A stretch of 64,000 nt of DNA from an uncultured Flavobacteriaceae bacterium (GCA_938017825.1 CALIJE010000018.1:1-64000); one strand, 5' to 3'; counted from the stretch's first letter, positions 51,123 to 60,998 are shown. Program-made: numbers and translations. Notes: generated by a model from the letters alone, not told the origin.

Positions 51123-51614
51123 TTGATGAATATCTCGCGTCTCTTCTTTTTAGCACTAGTGTATTTTGGTTTAATGCTTACAATCGGTTCTTGCGGCAAT
51201 GGTGAGAAATCAAATGAAAAAAATCAGCACCTAGAATTCAAGGTTAAAAGCAACACAGACGACACAAAAACATCTGTAACTACGAGCGCCACCATCCCCC
51301 AATCTGAAAACAAATTAGGCAGACGCGTTTTTTTACTTTGCGCCGCCTGTCATAATGTAGTTAAAGGAGAACCGCATAAGGTTGGTCCAAACCTAAACGG
51401 GTTTTTGGGCAAAAAAGCAGGAATCAACGATGATTTTGAATATTCTGAAGCACTACTGAACAAAGGAATTGTTTGGAGCGAAGAAACTATTCGTGAATGG
51501 CTTGAAAACCCTGCAAGTTATGTGCCTGGAACAAAAATGGCCTTTGTAGGGGTGCAGAAAAAAGAACAGCAAGATGCGCTTATCGACTATCTCAAGGAAG
51601 TAACGAAAGAATAA
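51123..51614 (+). CDS. Class I cytochrome c lipoprotein
   Basis: A 163-residue protein with a lipoprotein signal (FGLMLTIGSC) and a single heme-binding site LCAACHNV (C-x2-CH) in a mono-heme domain from about residue 65; VPGTKMAFVGV contains the distal Met ligand. It should carry electrons in the periplasm. It is the first gene of the operon with two Tat-exported amine oxidases, 14 bp before the first, so it may be their electron acceptor. Confidence 0.92.
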   Translation: MMNISRLFFLALVYFGLMLTIGSCGNGEKSNEKNQHLEFKVKSNTDDTKTSVTTSATIPQSENKLGRRVFLLCAACHNVVKGEPHKVGPNLNGFLGKKAGINDDFEYSEALLNKGIVWSEETIREWLENPASYVPGTKMAFVGVQKKEQQDALIDYLKEVTKE

Positions 51615-51628
51615 CTATATCAATTGCT

Positions 51629-53134
51629 ATGAAATCAACTAGACGTACGTTCATTAAGGGGTTGGCAGGTGCATCGGCCGGCTTGATCATACCAGCAAGC
51701 TGCACTCCAAAAACAGACAAAGAGACCGCACAAACAAAAGCCGCAGCAATTCATTCGAAAAATAAGGCGGTAAAATCAACTCACGATATTGTAGTTGTCG
51801 GTGCCGGACTTTCAGGACTCCATGCAGCTATGTTATTGGAAGAACAGGGCTATGATGTGCAAGTTATTGAAGGTCGCAATCGCCTAGGGGGAAGGGTTTA
51901 TACGCTGAATGATGTGCCCGGTAAACCAGAGGCAGCTGGTGAATATATAGGGGCGAACTATGCCCGAATGAGAAATACCGTTGAGAAATTAGGCCTTGAA
52001 CTATTTACTCCTGAGGAAAACAATGGTGTAAATCGCCCTTGGCTATATAACATAAATGGGGAATTTATTACAGCCGAAAATTGGGAGTCGCACAAGTTAA
52101 ATCCACTTGAAGGAGAAGACAGAGCATTATTGCCCCACCGGTTTTTATCAACGATTTCTCATAGAGACAATCCGCTTGAAGGCAAACCATTGAACGCTTG
52201 GCTAGAACCAGCGTATCACCAATACGATATTCCGCATGACCAATATTTGCGATCTAAGGGAGTAAACGAAGAAACAATTAGATTAATGAATGTCGTCATT
52301 CATGCCGGAGGCATGCACAATACCTCGGCAATGAACGAGTTGCGTCGGTACCATGTAATGAATTTTAGTACTGGAAGAGTGACCTTCCCTGACGGGACAG
52401 GTTGGAAAATGATCAAAGGGGGTAATTCACTACTGCCCGAAGCCATGGCCAATAGTATGAAAAATGAGGTTCAACTGGGTAAAACGGTTGTGGGATTCAA
52501 AGAACAAGACGGCATCGTGCAAGTAAGTTGTGCTGACGGCAGTGAATTTACTGCCAAACAAGTTGTATGCAGTATTCCTATTACCGTACTACGAAATGTG
52601 ACTTTTGATCCAGTTATTAAAGGAATCACTAAAGATGCTATAAACGAGATGGATTATGGGCTTTCGGTGCAGGCACATTTCTTGATTACAGAACCGTTCT
52701 GGGAACAGGATGGAATGGAACCAACCATGTGGACAGACGGGCCACTTGAACGATTTGCCGTTCGCTCAAAGCGAAATCCTGGTGACCCTGAATCTGGTTT
52801 GGCCTTTATTAACGGGCCAGAGTCGTTAAAATTCCGATTGATGACAGACGACCAAGTATTTGACTACGTGGAGGCAAAATTAGCAGAAATTCGGCCCTCG
52901 ACCAAAGGCAAACTGAAACGCTTAATGATACAATCTTGTGAGCGTGATATTCATGGTGCCGGTGATTGGGTCTATTGGCAGCCTGGCCAGGTAAAGAAAT
53001 ATGCGAACCATATGCGAAAGAATCATGGCAATATACATTTCTGTGGAGAGCATACCGCTATAATGGAACGCGGTATGGAAGGTGCCTTTGAATCGGGAGA
53101 AAGAGCAGCACTTGATATCATCCTAAGTGCTTAA
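51629..53134 (+). CDS. Tat-exported flavin amine oxidase family protein 2
   Basis: A 501-residue protein. MKSTRRTFIKGLAGASAGL is a twin-arginine signal followed by a lipobox-like ASC. FAD loop VVVGAGLSGLHAAMLLEEQG near residue 56, RNRLGGRVYTLND, and the C-terminal FCGEHTAIMERGMEGAFES block are standard for amine oxidases of the MAO/PAO/protoporphyrinogen-oxidase superfamily. It acts in the periplasm. Related to copies at 15390 and 55126. Next to cytochrome c, it may be a dehydrogenase rather than an O2-consuming oxidase (inference). Confidence 0.88.
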   Translation: MKSTRRTFIKGLAGASAGLIIPASCTPKTDKETAQTKAAAIHSKNKAVKSTHDIVVVGAGLSGLHAAMLLEEQGYDVQVIEGRNRLGGRVYTLNDVPGKPEAAGEYIGANYARMRNTVEKLGLELFTPEENNGVNRPWLYNINGEFITAENWESHKLNPLEGEDRALLPHRFLSTISHRDNPLEGKPLNAWLEPAYHQYDIPHDQYLRSKGVNEETIRLMNVVIHAGGMHNTSAMNELRRYHVMNFSTGRVTFPDGTGWKMIKGGNSLLPEAMANSMKNEVQLGKTVVGFKEQDGIVQVSCADGSEFTAKQVVCSIPITVLRNVTFDPVIKGITKDAINEMDYGLSVQAHFLITEPFWEQDGMEPTMWTDGPLERFAVRSKRNPGDPESGLAFINGPESLKFRLMTDDQVFDYVEAKLAEIRPSTKGKLKRLMIQSCERDIHGAGDWVYWQPGQVKKYANHMRKNHGNIHFCGEHTAIMERGMEGAFESGERAALDIILSA

Positions 53135-53199
53135 AACCATATAATGTTAATGGTATTTAGTGCCTTTAACTTGAATCAAAGTTTATAAGTAGAATACCA

Positions 53200-54207
53200 A
53201 TGAAAAAAATCAACGCCTATTTTCTGATGCTTATAGCACAATGCTGTTTTCATTCAGCACTAGCGATTTCAGCCACTGTTGAAGCAGACCCAAACCTTAG
53301 AGACCTAGGTCTTATAGCGCAATGGTTCGAAGGAGAATTTGATAATGATGAACAATTATGGGTTGAAGGTCGAAGTGATTGGTGGGGCAAAACAGATGAA
53401 AAACACGGTCGCATACATGCTATTCATCGCAGAATAAAAGCTGACAGTATTGGTCAATTCGTTTTCTATGTAGAAGAATACTTGGACGGCGACCCCAGTA
53501 AAATAGGTAGACAACGCATCGTTTCTTTTGAAAGTATAGGAGACAAACCAGGTATCGTCATGAAAATATATTTCCTGAAAGATGCCCCTAAGTATATTTT
53601 GACCAGTTCAACGCATGATGCCATGATTGCAAAAGTAAACAAGCATGTTCTTTTTGGTTTGGATGGATGTGATGTTCTATTTCAACGTGTCGGTCAACAA
53701 TTTCATGGTAGTATGGCTGAAAAAGCATGCCAGTTTGGGGAGGGTGACGAGCTGCGCTATTCGGTACATGATATGATTATCTCCGAAGGTGAATATTGGC
53801 GCGTTGACCGCACCTTTTTGGTGAAGGATGATTCGTTTTGGAAAGGACACCCTAACAGCGAACCGCATAAAATGCGAAAGGCCAATTTGTATACCTGCGA
53901 CGTTTCCTTCTATGAAAAAGCCTACTATCTTCCGGGTGAAAAAGATATGAGTTACAAAGGTTTGAAAGTACATGACCAAGGCGGAACGGTTTCTCTTCTA
54001 AATCCTATTGACAACAAGACTTATTTTATCCAATTACGTAACAAAGAATATCCATTCTATACATTGGAAGACTCCAATTTCTTCTTTTTACGTTTCAAGG
54101 AGGAGGGTGCCCAAGCTTCTACGGCCTTGGCTTTCGCCGAACCGAATGCAAAAAAAATTGGTTTTCAGATTAATTGGGTAAGCGCCACATGTGAATGTGA
54201 GCAATGA
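53200..54207 (+). CDS. Exported CpeT/CpcT-like protein 3
   Basis: A 335-residue protein with a Sec signal (YFLMLIAQCCFHSALA). Residues 42-52 read WFEGEFDNDEQ and the second motif is YVEEYLDGDPSKIGRQRI, both close to copy 1 at 4228; LDGCDVLFQRVGQQFHGSMA gives the third. The length and C-terminal part (YLPGEKDMSYKGLKVHDQGG) also match copy 1, so these two are the closest pair. It lies between an amine oxidase and a DUF1838 lipoprotein in one operon, all exported. Confidence 0.8.
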   Translation: MKKINAYFLMLIAQCCFHSALAISATVEADPNLRDLGLIAQWFEGEFDNDEQLWVEGRSDWWGKTDEKHGRIHAIHRRIKADSIGQFVFYVEEYLDGDPSKIGRQRIVSFESIGDKPGIVMKIYFLKDAPKYILTSSTHDAMIAKVNKHVLFGLDGCDVLFQRVGQQFHGSMAEKACQFGEGDELRYSVHDMIISEGEYWRVDRTFLVKDDSFWKGHPNSEPHKMRKANLYTCDVSFYEKAYYLPGEKDMSYKGLKVHDQGGTVSLLNPIDNKTYFIQLRNKEYPFYTLEDSNFFFLRFKEEGAQASTALAFAEPNAKKIGFQINWVSATCECEQ

Positions 54208-54235
54208 CACTTTAAAATTGGTAAATTCAACTACT

Positions 54236-55135
54236 ATGAAAAACAAATTTGATCTACTCAAAGTCATTAGTCCCCTAGTAATACTACTATTGTTTGGTTG
54301 CAACTCAAATACAGGGAACGGCGAGACCGAAACAAATACAATCACTGAAATAAATGAGCAGCAAGAACTAGCATATAATCTCAATGACCCAAAAGACAAG
54401 CTCCTAATTTTTGAAAAAATGCAAGGAGACCTATCAGGGAAAATGACCTTTTCTTATTCCGAGGGCCGCGTTTTTGGTATTCGTCCTGATCGCCCAGATA
54501 GCCTAAATGTTTTTGGAAAAGAGGTCTTTCGTTACTCGGGTTGTGGTATGAAAATCATGCGCTTACTGAACAACGGAAATGTAGAAACCAAATCTAAGGG
54601 TTGGCTTCTTTATCGCGACCCAAAAACAGGGGAGTTTCTCAGTGAAATGGTGAACCCGTACACTGGGGAAGAAATTGAAGTACCTCCATTCAGAGCTGGT
54701 ATTCGCGGAGGCGTTATGACACCAAAAGGCCCTGAGGTAGATGCTAGTTTTACTATGGAGAGTACCGCAATCGGTGCTCCTTTGGATTTAGTTTTTACAG
54801 AACTCGGTGATAAAATTCATATTACGCGACATGCCTTTACGAGATGGTTCGAATCGAAGTCCCAAACGTGGCGTACCGAAATGACCTTGGATACTTATGA
54901 TATTGATAGAAAACATTTGTATGACAGATCACTTACACATATTCCGGCGGAATATCACTGGACAAGTGAGACATCTTGGTTATCGCTTTTAAAAATGACC
55001 GGTACTCCCGGACATATGATATGGACCTCTAGTGGAAGTACGTTTATGAACATCGAAGATCTTCCTGCAGATTTTATTGCGGCTACAAAAGAAAAACAAC
55101 CCGACATTTTCGCTGAACCTTTAAAATGGGATTAA
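54236..55135 (+). CDS. DUF1838 family lipoprotein 2
   Basis: The start is set at 54236 because it gives a lipoprotein signal (LKVISPLVILLLFGC); 299 residues. DUF1838 features: GRVFGIRPDRPDSLNVFG, RYSGCGMKIMRL, GWLLYRDPKTGEFLSEMVNP followed by YTGEEIEVPPF, and a Trp-rich C-terminus (ETSWLSLLKMTGTPGHMIWT). It begins 28 bp after the CpeT-like gene and its stop overlaps the following amine oxidase start by 10 bp. The function of DUF1838 is unknown. Confidence 0.83.
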   Translation: MKNKFDLLKVISPLVILLLFGCNSNTGNGETETNTITEINEQQELAYNLNDPKDKLLIFEKMQGDLSGKMTFSYSEGRVFGIRPDRPDSLNVFGKEVFRYSGCGMKIMRLLNNGNVETKSKGWLLYRDPKTGEFLSEMVNPYTGEEIEVPPFRAGIRGGVMTPKGPEVDASFTMESTAIGAPLDLVFTELGDKIHITRHAFTRWFESKSQTWRTEMTLDTYDIDRKHLYDRSLTHIPAEYHWTSETSWLSLLKMTGTPGHMIWTSSGSTFMNIEDLPADFIAATKEKQPDIFAEPLKWD

Positions 55136-56634
55136 AATTGGAAAAAGAGAACAAGCATATTCAGCAGCTTGATCGCAGACAAATGCTTAAAAAAAGTGGT
55201 CTGCTACTCGCTGCAGCACCCTTTTATTTTGGTTTAAAGTCTTGTGTCAGTGGCGCAAAAAAAACGTTGGATGCCGATGTAATAATCGTGGGGGCGGGGC
55301 TCGCAGGCTTAAATGCAGCTTTATTGCTTGAGCAGGCAGGTTTTAAAATCAAAGTTGTGGAAGCCACTGATCGTCTGGGCGGTCGAGTACACACTGCCAA
55401 AGAAAGTGACGTGCCAGGGCATCCAGAACTGGGCGGCAATGGTATCGGGGGCGGCTATGCACGGGTACTTGATGCAGCTCAAAAATACGGGGTTTCAATG
55501 GGGCCTATGAGACCTCGAACAGAAGCCCGAAAAGGGGAACTCATTTATCGAATCAAAAACAATTTCATACTCCCGCAAGATTGGCCTGCACACGAACTCA
55601 ATACGCTGCCTGAGGGCTATCGCAGTGGTACACCGGCTTATGTTACTTGGAGGCACTTTGGAAAAATCAACCCCCTGCCAAAAAACGACTTAGCCGCATG
55701 GCGAGACCCTAAATACCGCGAATGGGACAAATCGGTTTATGGTGTTTTAAAAAAGGAAGGTTTCTCGGACGATGACATTAAATTGGTTATGGGCACCAAT
55801 TCTAGTTATGGGGTTGACGCTCAGAACATTTCTATCATGATGTATTTTCAGATTTTAACTTGGATTGGTCAGCAGAACGCTTCTACAGGAAAAGGTGGCG
55901 CCATTGTTGGAGGAAACCAACGTTTGCCTGAAGCCATGGGAGCAGCCGTTAACCAAGATATTATGCTCAATAGTCCGGTAAAAAGTATAGCATCTGAAGC
56001 TGATGCTACAACCATAACCTTAGATAATGGCAATAGCCTTAGAGCATCGTATTGTTTGGTAACATTACCTGCTTCCGCTTTACGTCATATTCAGATGTCC
56101 CCCAGTCCTAAGGGCATGCAGCAGAAGGGAATTCAAAATTTAGACTACACTCCTGTGGTGCAATTGCACTTTATACCAAGGAAAAAATATTGGGAAGAAG
56201 ATGGTTTACCGCCAAGTATGTGGTGTGATAATTTGGCCGGGCGTTTTATGGCCCTAAAAAATGATCTACGAGATCCCGAGCGCGTTACCAGTTGTGTTGC
56301 CTTTTTGAATAGCAATGTTGCCTTAGAAATCGATAAAATGAAGCAGGCCGATGCAATCGCCTTGGTGACTAAAACCTTAGAAGAAATGAGACCAAGTTTA
56401 AAAGGTGCTTTAGACTTTGTTTACTACTGGACCTGGGTCAACAACCCTTATGCCGGCGGTGCATATGCCTATTGGAAGCCTGGTGAAATTAGCAGTTTTG
56501 CCAATAAACTTGCCGACCCTATCGGTCGTATTCACTTTGCTGGCGAACATACCGCAGTGATGAACAGAGGTATGGAGGGTGCTATGGAATCTGGGGAACG
56601 GGCCGCCTTCGATCTAATGACACTCATTGGTTAA
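55126..56634 (+). CDS. Tat-exported flavin amine oxidase family protein 3
   Basis: A 502-residue protein. DRRQMLKKSGLLLAAAPFYF near residues 16-35 is a twin-arginine signal, with an atypically long n-region. FAD loop VIIVGAGLAGLNAALLLEQAG, ATDRLGGRVHTAKES and FAGEHTAVMNRGMEGAMES are canonical. The start overlaps the DUF1838 gene. Three such exported oxidases in one locus point to successive or alternative oxidation of a periplasmic substrate. Confidence 0.88.
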   Translation: MGLKLEKENKHIQQLDRRQMLKKSGLLLAAAPFYFGLKSCVSGAKKTLDADVIIVGAGLAGLNAALLLEQAGFKIKVVEATDRLGGRVHTAKESDVPGHPELGGNGIGGGYARVLDAAQKYGVSMGPMRPRTEARKGELIYRIKNNFILPQDWPAHELNTLPEGYRSGTPAYVTWRHFGKINPLPKNDLAAWRDPKYREWDKSVYGVLKKEGFSDDDIKLVMGTNSSYGVDAQNISIMMYFQILTWIGQQNASTGKGGAIVGGNQRLPEAMGAAVNQDIMLNSPVKSIASEADATTITLDNGNSLRASYCLVTLPASALRHIQMSPSPKGMQQKGIQNLDYTPVVQLHFIPRKKYWEEDGLPPSMWCDNLAGRFMALKNDLRDPERVTSCVAFLNSNVALEIDKMKQADAIALVTKTLEEMRPSLKGALDFVYYWTWVNNPYAGGAYAYWKPGEISSFANKLADPIGRIHFAGEHTAVMNRGMEGAMESGERAAFDLMTLIG

Positions 56635-56658
56635 CTTACATGTAAACAAACGCACATT

Positions 56659-57651
56659 GTGAAACACAATCTTAACTTTTCAACTACCGATTCAGACATC
56701 AAAGGTTTTCAAGAAGTAATTTTTAGCGTTACTGATATCGAACGTTGGATCAAATTTTTTGAACATAATTGTGGTTGGAAACTAATTCATAAAAGTTCAA
56801 ATTCGAGCATAGATACGCTCAAGCAGATGTGGTCGCTCGAAGATAGTGTTCAAATAGATGAAGCAGTTTTGCATAACGAAGGGGACCATGAAGGCTTTAT
56901 TCGTTTGGTAAAGTTCAAAAATGTAGTACAAAAACAAATTCGTTCCGCCACTTACGTTTGGGATACTGGTGGCATTTTCGACGTAAATATGCGCACTCCA
57001 ACTATGGATACCTGGTACCGCGAACTACAAGACGACGGTTGGAACGGGTTTTCAGAACCAAAACGCTATGTCTTTGGTCCTTATGATGTTTCGGAGGTTT
57101 TGATGAAAGGCCCAGATGGAATCGTAATTGCATTTATGCAACGTTTTGCGCCTCCGCTAGAAGACTTTGATCATATGGGGAAGACCAGTCGCATTTTCAA
57201 TTCATCAGTTGTCGTCAAGGATATGGAGCAAACCTATGACTTCTATATTAACAAACTTGGTTTTGAACTATTTTTCCAAAGTCCGGGTTTAGATAGGGAA
57301 ACCGGACATAACGTAATTGGCATTCCACCAAACCTTAATCATGAAATTACAGTTCCTATAGATATTGTTCGACCCGATATCAATAATTTCGGGTCTATTG
57401 AATACTTAAAGACACAAGAGCTTAAAGGAAGGGATTGTGCCGAATTTGCAATACCGCCCAACTTGGGCATTCTTATGTATCGATTTCCGGTACGAAATGT
57501 AGAGAAGTACGCGGCTATGCTGCAAGAACGTGGGCTTCAATTGAACACCCCTGTACAAAAGCTGAACGTGGCACCATATGGTGATTTAAAAATTTTCTCA
57601 GTACGTTCACCAGATGGCGTATGGCTTGAGTTTATAGAACTAATAACTTAA
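56659..57651 (+). CDS. Two-domain VOC family protein
   Basis: A 330-residue protein with a GTG start. Two glyoxalase-fold halves: GFQEVIFSVTDIERWIKFFE with a C-terminal VLMKGPDGIVIAFMQ, then RIFNSSVVVKDMEQTYDFYI ending FSVRSPDGVWLEFIELI. There is no signal peptide. The acidic residues at the expected metal positions are partly replaced (AFMQ in the first half), so only the second half may hold a metal. It lies 24 bp after the third amine oxidase, in the same operon. Confidence 0.82.
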   Translation: MKHNLNFSTTDSDIKGFQEVIFSVTDIERWIKFFEHNCGWKLIHKSSNSSIDTLKQMWSLEDSVQIDEAVLHNEGDHEGFIRLVKFKNVVQKQIRSATYVWDTGGIFDVNMRTPTMDTWYRELQDDGWNGFSEPKRYVFGPYDVSEVLMKGPDGIVIAFMQRFAPPLEDFDHMGKTSRIFNSSVVVKDMEQTYDFYINKLGFELFFQSPGLDRETGHNVIGIPPNLNHEITVPIDIVRPDINNFGSIEYLKTQELKGRDCAEFAIPPNLGILMYRFPVRNVEKYAAMLQERGLQLNTPVQKLNVAPYGDLKIFSVRSPDGVWLEFIELIT

Positions 57652-57655
57652 AAAT

Positions 57656-58093
57656 ATGTCTTTACTTTACAAAAGAATAACCCTATGTGTAGCTGATCTA
57701 GAGCGTTCGTTAAAAGTTTATCGAGACATCTTGGGCTTTAAAATCAATTATATTAAACCATCTGAAAAAGATTCGTTTTCTTACCCTGTTTTTAATATCC
57801 CCAACGAAGCAGACATAAATTTTGCAACACTCGACAGCCCTAGTCAAGAACGCACATTTGCACTTACTGAAATAAAAGGGGTGCCCTTGCCAAAACACGA
57901 AGGTATTCATATGGCTGCCTCGGTCATCAAAGTAGATGACTTAATCGATGTCATCTCACAAATAACCGCATTGGGATTAAGAACAACTGACGTGAAAACA
58001 GATGAAAACGAGTACGCCACTTTTATAGAACAAGCCTTTGTTGATTTTGACGGGCATTTGATCGTACTCTATCAATTGATGGAAAAAGGCTGA
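57656..58093 (+). CDS. Single-domain VOC family protein
   Basis: A 145-residue glyoxalase-fold protein: LLYKRITLCVADLERSLKVYRDILGF at the start and FIEQAFVDFDGHLIVLYQLM at the end. Cytosolic. It follows the two-domain VOC gene by 4 bp and ends the plus-strand operon, with a likely terminator 60 bp further. Possible activities include extradiol cleavage, isomerisation or epimerisation; the usual last Glu ligand is not clear. Confidence 0.82.
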   Translation: MSLLYKRITLCVADLERSLKVYRDILGFKINYIKPSEKDSFSYPVFNIPNEADINFATLDSPSQERTFALTEIKGVPLPKHEGIHMAASVIKVDDLIDVISQITALGLRTTDVKTDENEYATFIEQAFVDFDGHLIVLYQLMEKG

Positions 58094-58152
58094 TTCTTTG
58101 AAGCTTCCTCAATATAAGCGAAGTACAATTCTAATCGTCGATCCTGTTGTTA

Positions 58153-58183
58153 GTTTATCAGCTAAGCAGACAAACCTTTTTTT
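58153..58183 (+). terminator. Possible rho-independent terminator after the VOC gene
   Basis: An imperfect stem (GTTTATCAGC with GCAGACAAAC, two mismatches), a TAA loop and a following run of seven T. It lies 60 bp after the plus-strand operon end and just before the convergent MFS gene. Confidence 0.5.
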
Positions 58184-58195
58184 GGATGAGGTTCA

Positions 58196-59425
58196 TTAGG
58201 AAGGCTCGCTTACGTTTGTATTGGCAGGTATTGGTTTTATAAAAAAGCTTATGATAAAAGCAATACAGAGCAGACCTACCATAAACCAAAAACTAGTGCT
58301 ATAGGAGCCCGATTTGTCCGCAATTAATGCCGTAAGCCACATTCCCAATCCCGAACCGACCCCTTCAAAGAAGGAAATTAACCCTCCTATCTTTCCAGCG
58401 GATTTTACCCCGAAAGTAGTTATTATGATGTAGTTGAGCAGGGTATATAAGCCACCCCACCCAATGCCTATACAAATAAGGGCTGGCCAAATTAAGGCCT
58501 TGGAATGCATGGCCAGTAAAACAACCCCAAAAACCATTAATGCCAACTGAATCTTAAACAGTTTATGCTCGTTGATATAATCCGTTATGACTCCTGAAGA
58601 CAGTTTGGCAACCAGCATAATAAAGAAGAAAATACTAAATGCGTTGGTTGCATCTTTGGCGCTAAATCCCAGTTCGCTCAAATACAAAAAAAGATTGTCT
58701 ATAACGCCTAAAATACTATAAAAACAAAAGATTCCGGTAAAACAGATTGCCCAAAAAACTGGAGTTTTAATTGCATTTTGAACCGTCAACTCTGTTAAGC
58801 CAGTTTCCTCATCTTTTTCAATTACATCAGAAGTTACCTTCTTCTTATATGTAATAGGCTTTAGAAATATAAATATGATTACGATAATGATTAAAGGAAT
58901 AATAGCCTCATACTGAAATGCAGTACGCCATCCAAAATTTTCAAGCAATGGCCTCCCGATCTGAGGAACAATCATACCCCCAAGAGAGGTTCCGGCAAGC
59001 GCAATGCCAATGGCCGTTCCCCTTTTGGTTTTGACTCGTTGCGAAACCATAATGATTATGGCCATAGTTCCGGCACCTGAGACCGCAAAAGCGAAACCTA
59101 GGTGAATGGCATAAACATGCCAAACCGATTGAATCAAGGAATAGGAAAACAACAATCCTGAAATGAGCAATAGCCCTAATACGATCATGCGTTTCACGCC
59201 CCATTTATCTATTATGGCCCCTACAAATGGCACAATCAAAGACGAAGCAACCAAATTAATCAATCCGCGAAATTTTAATTCAGACTTTGTCCACCCGAAC
59301 GTTTCCAAAATAGTCTCATCAAAAACGGTAATACCTGAAATGGTCATTCCGTTGGTTACGATCAAAGTGATGGTACCTAAAATGGCAATGCCGAATAAAG
59401 TGCCGAAAGATTGTTTTTCGCTCAT
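58196..59425 (-). CDS. MFS transporter, OFA/monocarboxylate-like, second copy
   Basis: A 409-residue, 12-helix protein with GAIIDKWGVKRMIVLG in the 2-3 loop and QRVKTKRGTAIGIALAGTSLGG, again of the monocarboxylate/oxalate-formate type. It lies at the downstream end of a minus-strand operon and its start overlaps the stop of the CpeT-like/VOC cluster gene by 4 bp. It probably exchanges or imports a small carboxylate product. Confidence 0.87.
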   Translation of the reverse strand: MSEKQSFGTLFGIAILGTITLIVTNGMTISGITVFDETILETFGWTKSELKFRGLINLVASSLIVPFVGAIIDKWGVKRMIVLGLLLISGLLFSYSLIQSVWHVYAIHLGFAFAVSGAGTMAIIIMVSQRVKTKRGTAIGIALAGTSLGGMIVPQIGRPLLENFGWRTAFQYEAIIPLIIIVIIFIFLKPITYKKKVTSDVIEKDEETGLTELTVQNAIKTPVFWAICFTGIFCFYSILGVIDNLFLYLSELGFSAKDATNAFSIFFFIMLVAKLSSGVITDYINEHKLFKIQLALMVFGVVLLAMHSKALIWPALICIGIGWGGLYTLLNYIIITTFGVKSAGKIGGLISFFEGVGSGLGMWLTALIADKSGSYSTSFWFMVGLLCIAFIISFFIKPIPANTNVSEPS

Positions 59426-59991
59426 GCTTCTATTTTTATATAATCTATTGGGGTGTCATACGGTGTAAGGCAAACACCATCTTTTCGCACTATTTCCAAA
59501 ACCGACAAATGCCCATCCGATAAGGTTTCGGTCAATTGAAACGTCATTCCAGGGCCAATGATGCCAATATGATTCGTGGTAAATTGATCTGTTTCCATCA
59601 AGGTGTATTCCGCAATTCCAAAGGGGCGAATAGACAACTCTTCATAGTCTAAAATGAAATCTGAGTTGGCATTGGTGGCTTCGGCGGCATCAAATCGTTC
59701 CGGAATTTGAACCGATTGCAAAAAGACTTTACTTTTCCCATCTGAACGAAGGTAAAACAACAGTGGTTTAAGTTCCATTTCCTTACCGGGGTAGGTATAG
59801 TAACTTTCCTCAAGCACATAAATTCCTTCGTGCCCAGCAGGTCTATTCAAAACACGATGTGAAAAAAGATCGGTCACATGTTTGGCATAAGGGTGTACCT
59901 GAACTCCAGCCTTTTTTTCTAATTCCACTTGTTGGGCATTATCCAAGGTGCCGCATAATATTTCCGTAAATCTTCTGAGTACTTTATCCAT
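59422..59991 (-). CDS. Cytosolic CpeT/CpcT-like protein 5 (divergent)
   Basis: A 189-residue protein without a signal. Residues 11-21 ILCGTLDNAQQ resemble the CpeT opening motif (compare WPGTYNNDQQ), and GIYVLEESYYTYPGKEMELK followed by FLQSVQIPERF resembles the second. The length (about 190) is that of true cyanobacterial CpcT/CpeT, unlike the longer exported copies. The similarity is remote and I rate it as probable. It overlaps the start of MFS (4 bp) and the stop of the VOC gene (1 bp). Confidence 0.65.
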   Translation of the reverse strand: MDKVLRRFTEILCGTLDNAQQVELEKKAGVQVHPYAKHVTDLFSHRVLNRPAGHEGIYVLEESYYTYPGKEMELKPLLFYLRSDGKSKVFLQSVQIPERFDAAEATNANSDFILDYEELSIRPFGIAEYTLMETDQFTTNHIGIIGPGMTFQLTETLSDGHLSVLEIVRKDGVCLTPYDTPIDYIKIEA

Positions 59992-60992
59992 TAAGCTTGT
60001 TCAAAAATTTCTATATAAAATCCGTTTGGCGTTTCTAACAGACAAGCCTGCCCATCTCCTAAAATATAGTCGGATACTTGCTGAACTTCAGATACTATCT
60101 TGGCACTATTCTGCTGGGCATTGGCCATTACCTTCGCAATATCTTTAGTTTGAAAAGAATACATCCCCAGACCTTGATTTGGCACGCAGCTCTGCACGCC
60201 CGTATCGATCATATTCCCATCTTTAAAATCTAAAAGCAAGTAATGATTTTGTTTTGCACCTGGTGCATAAATGCCACAAAAACGGAAAGGGGTTCCAGGA
60301 TTGACACCTAAGGCTCCGTCTTCTGCAGCCTCCCAAACCGAATCAAAAAGAATGTAATGTTCCAAAACATCGGTGAAAAAAGCCACTTCGGCATCTGAAT
60401 TTTTAGCGACGAAAGCCGAATACCCAGGCCCTCCAAATCCATCTGCAGGATCACATGGCGCCAATTGCGGGTAATTAACCCGCTCAATACCTACACAATG
60501 CAAATAATCCGGGCCTTGATAGATTGTCTCTAAATATTGACCCACATCTCCGTTTGCCCTTGTAATATCTCCCAATTGCATTGGAGCCATGGCTTTAACG
60601 TTAAAATCCTGCATTCTTTTGTCCATCCCCTTTGCATCTGAAGTCGGAAAACCCAGGGAAAAAGAACCCAGTTCATAGGAACTATAACTATTATGAATTT
60701 GTGGTGTTTCGGTTTTCAAATGAAGAATACGCAACTGAATTAAACTGGGCACCGTTGGTCTATAGCAATGGTATAGATCGTAATCGATTTCAGTTGGAAT
60801 ATTCCAAAACTGCTTTTGTCTGACCTTTTCTTCTTCAGAAACCGTAACCCTGTCGAAATTCATCTTCATGATGGTTCCGTAGAAATGCTGATAAGCTTCC
60901 AAATCAACCGTACAAATAGTGGCCGTATGTATGTAGCTAGTTAAAGCTCCTTCTCCTATTCCGTTTGGAATGTTTGGTCTAGTGTTTTGCAT
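59991..60992 (-). CDS. Two-domain VOC family protein
   Basis: A 333-residue protein. Two glyoxalase-fold halves: SYIHTATICTVDLEAYQHFYG in the first, and GGPGYSAFVAKNSDAEVAFFT with a C-terminal LLETPNGFYIEIFEQA in the second, where the final Glu is a usual metal ligand. Cytosolic. Stop and start overlap (TAATG) with the adjacent CpeT-like gene, and it is 6 bp after the CpeT-like lipoprotein gene. Confidence 0.82.
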   Translation of the reverse strand: MQNTRPNIPNGIGEGALTSYIHTATICTVDLEAYQHFYGTIMKMNFDRVTVSEEEKVRQKQFWNIPTEIDYDLYHCYRPTVPSLIQLRILHLKTETPQIHNSYSSYELGSFSLGFPTSDAKGMDKRMQDFNVKAMAPMQLGDITRANGDVGQYLETIYQGPDYLHCVGIERVNYPQLAPCDPADGFGGPGYSAFVAKNSDAEVAFFTDVLEHYILFDSVWEAAEDGALGVNPGTPFRFCGIYAPGAKQNHYLLLDFKDGNMIDTGVQSCVPNQGLGMYSFQTKDIAKVMANAQQNSAKIVSEVQQVSDYILGDGQACLLETPNGFYIEIFEQA

Positions 60993-60998
60993 AAACGT

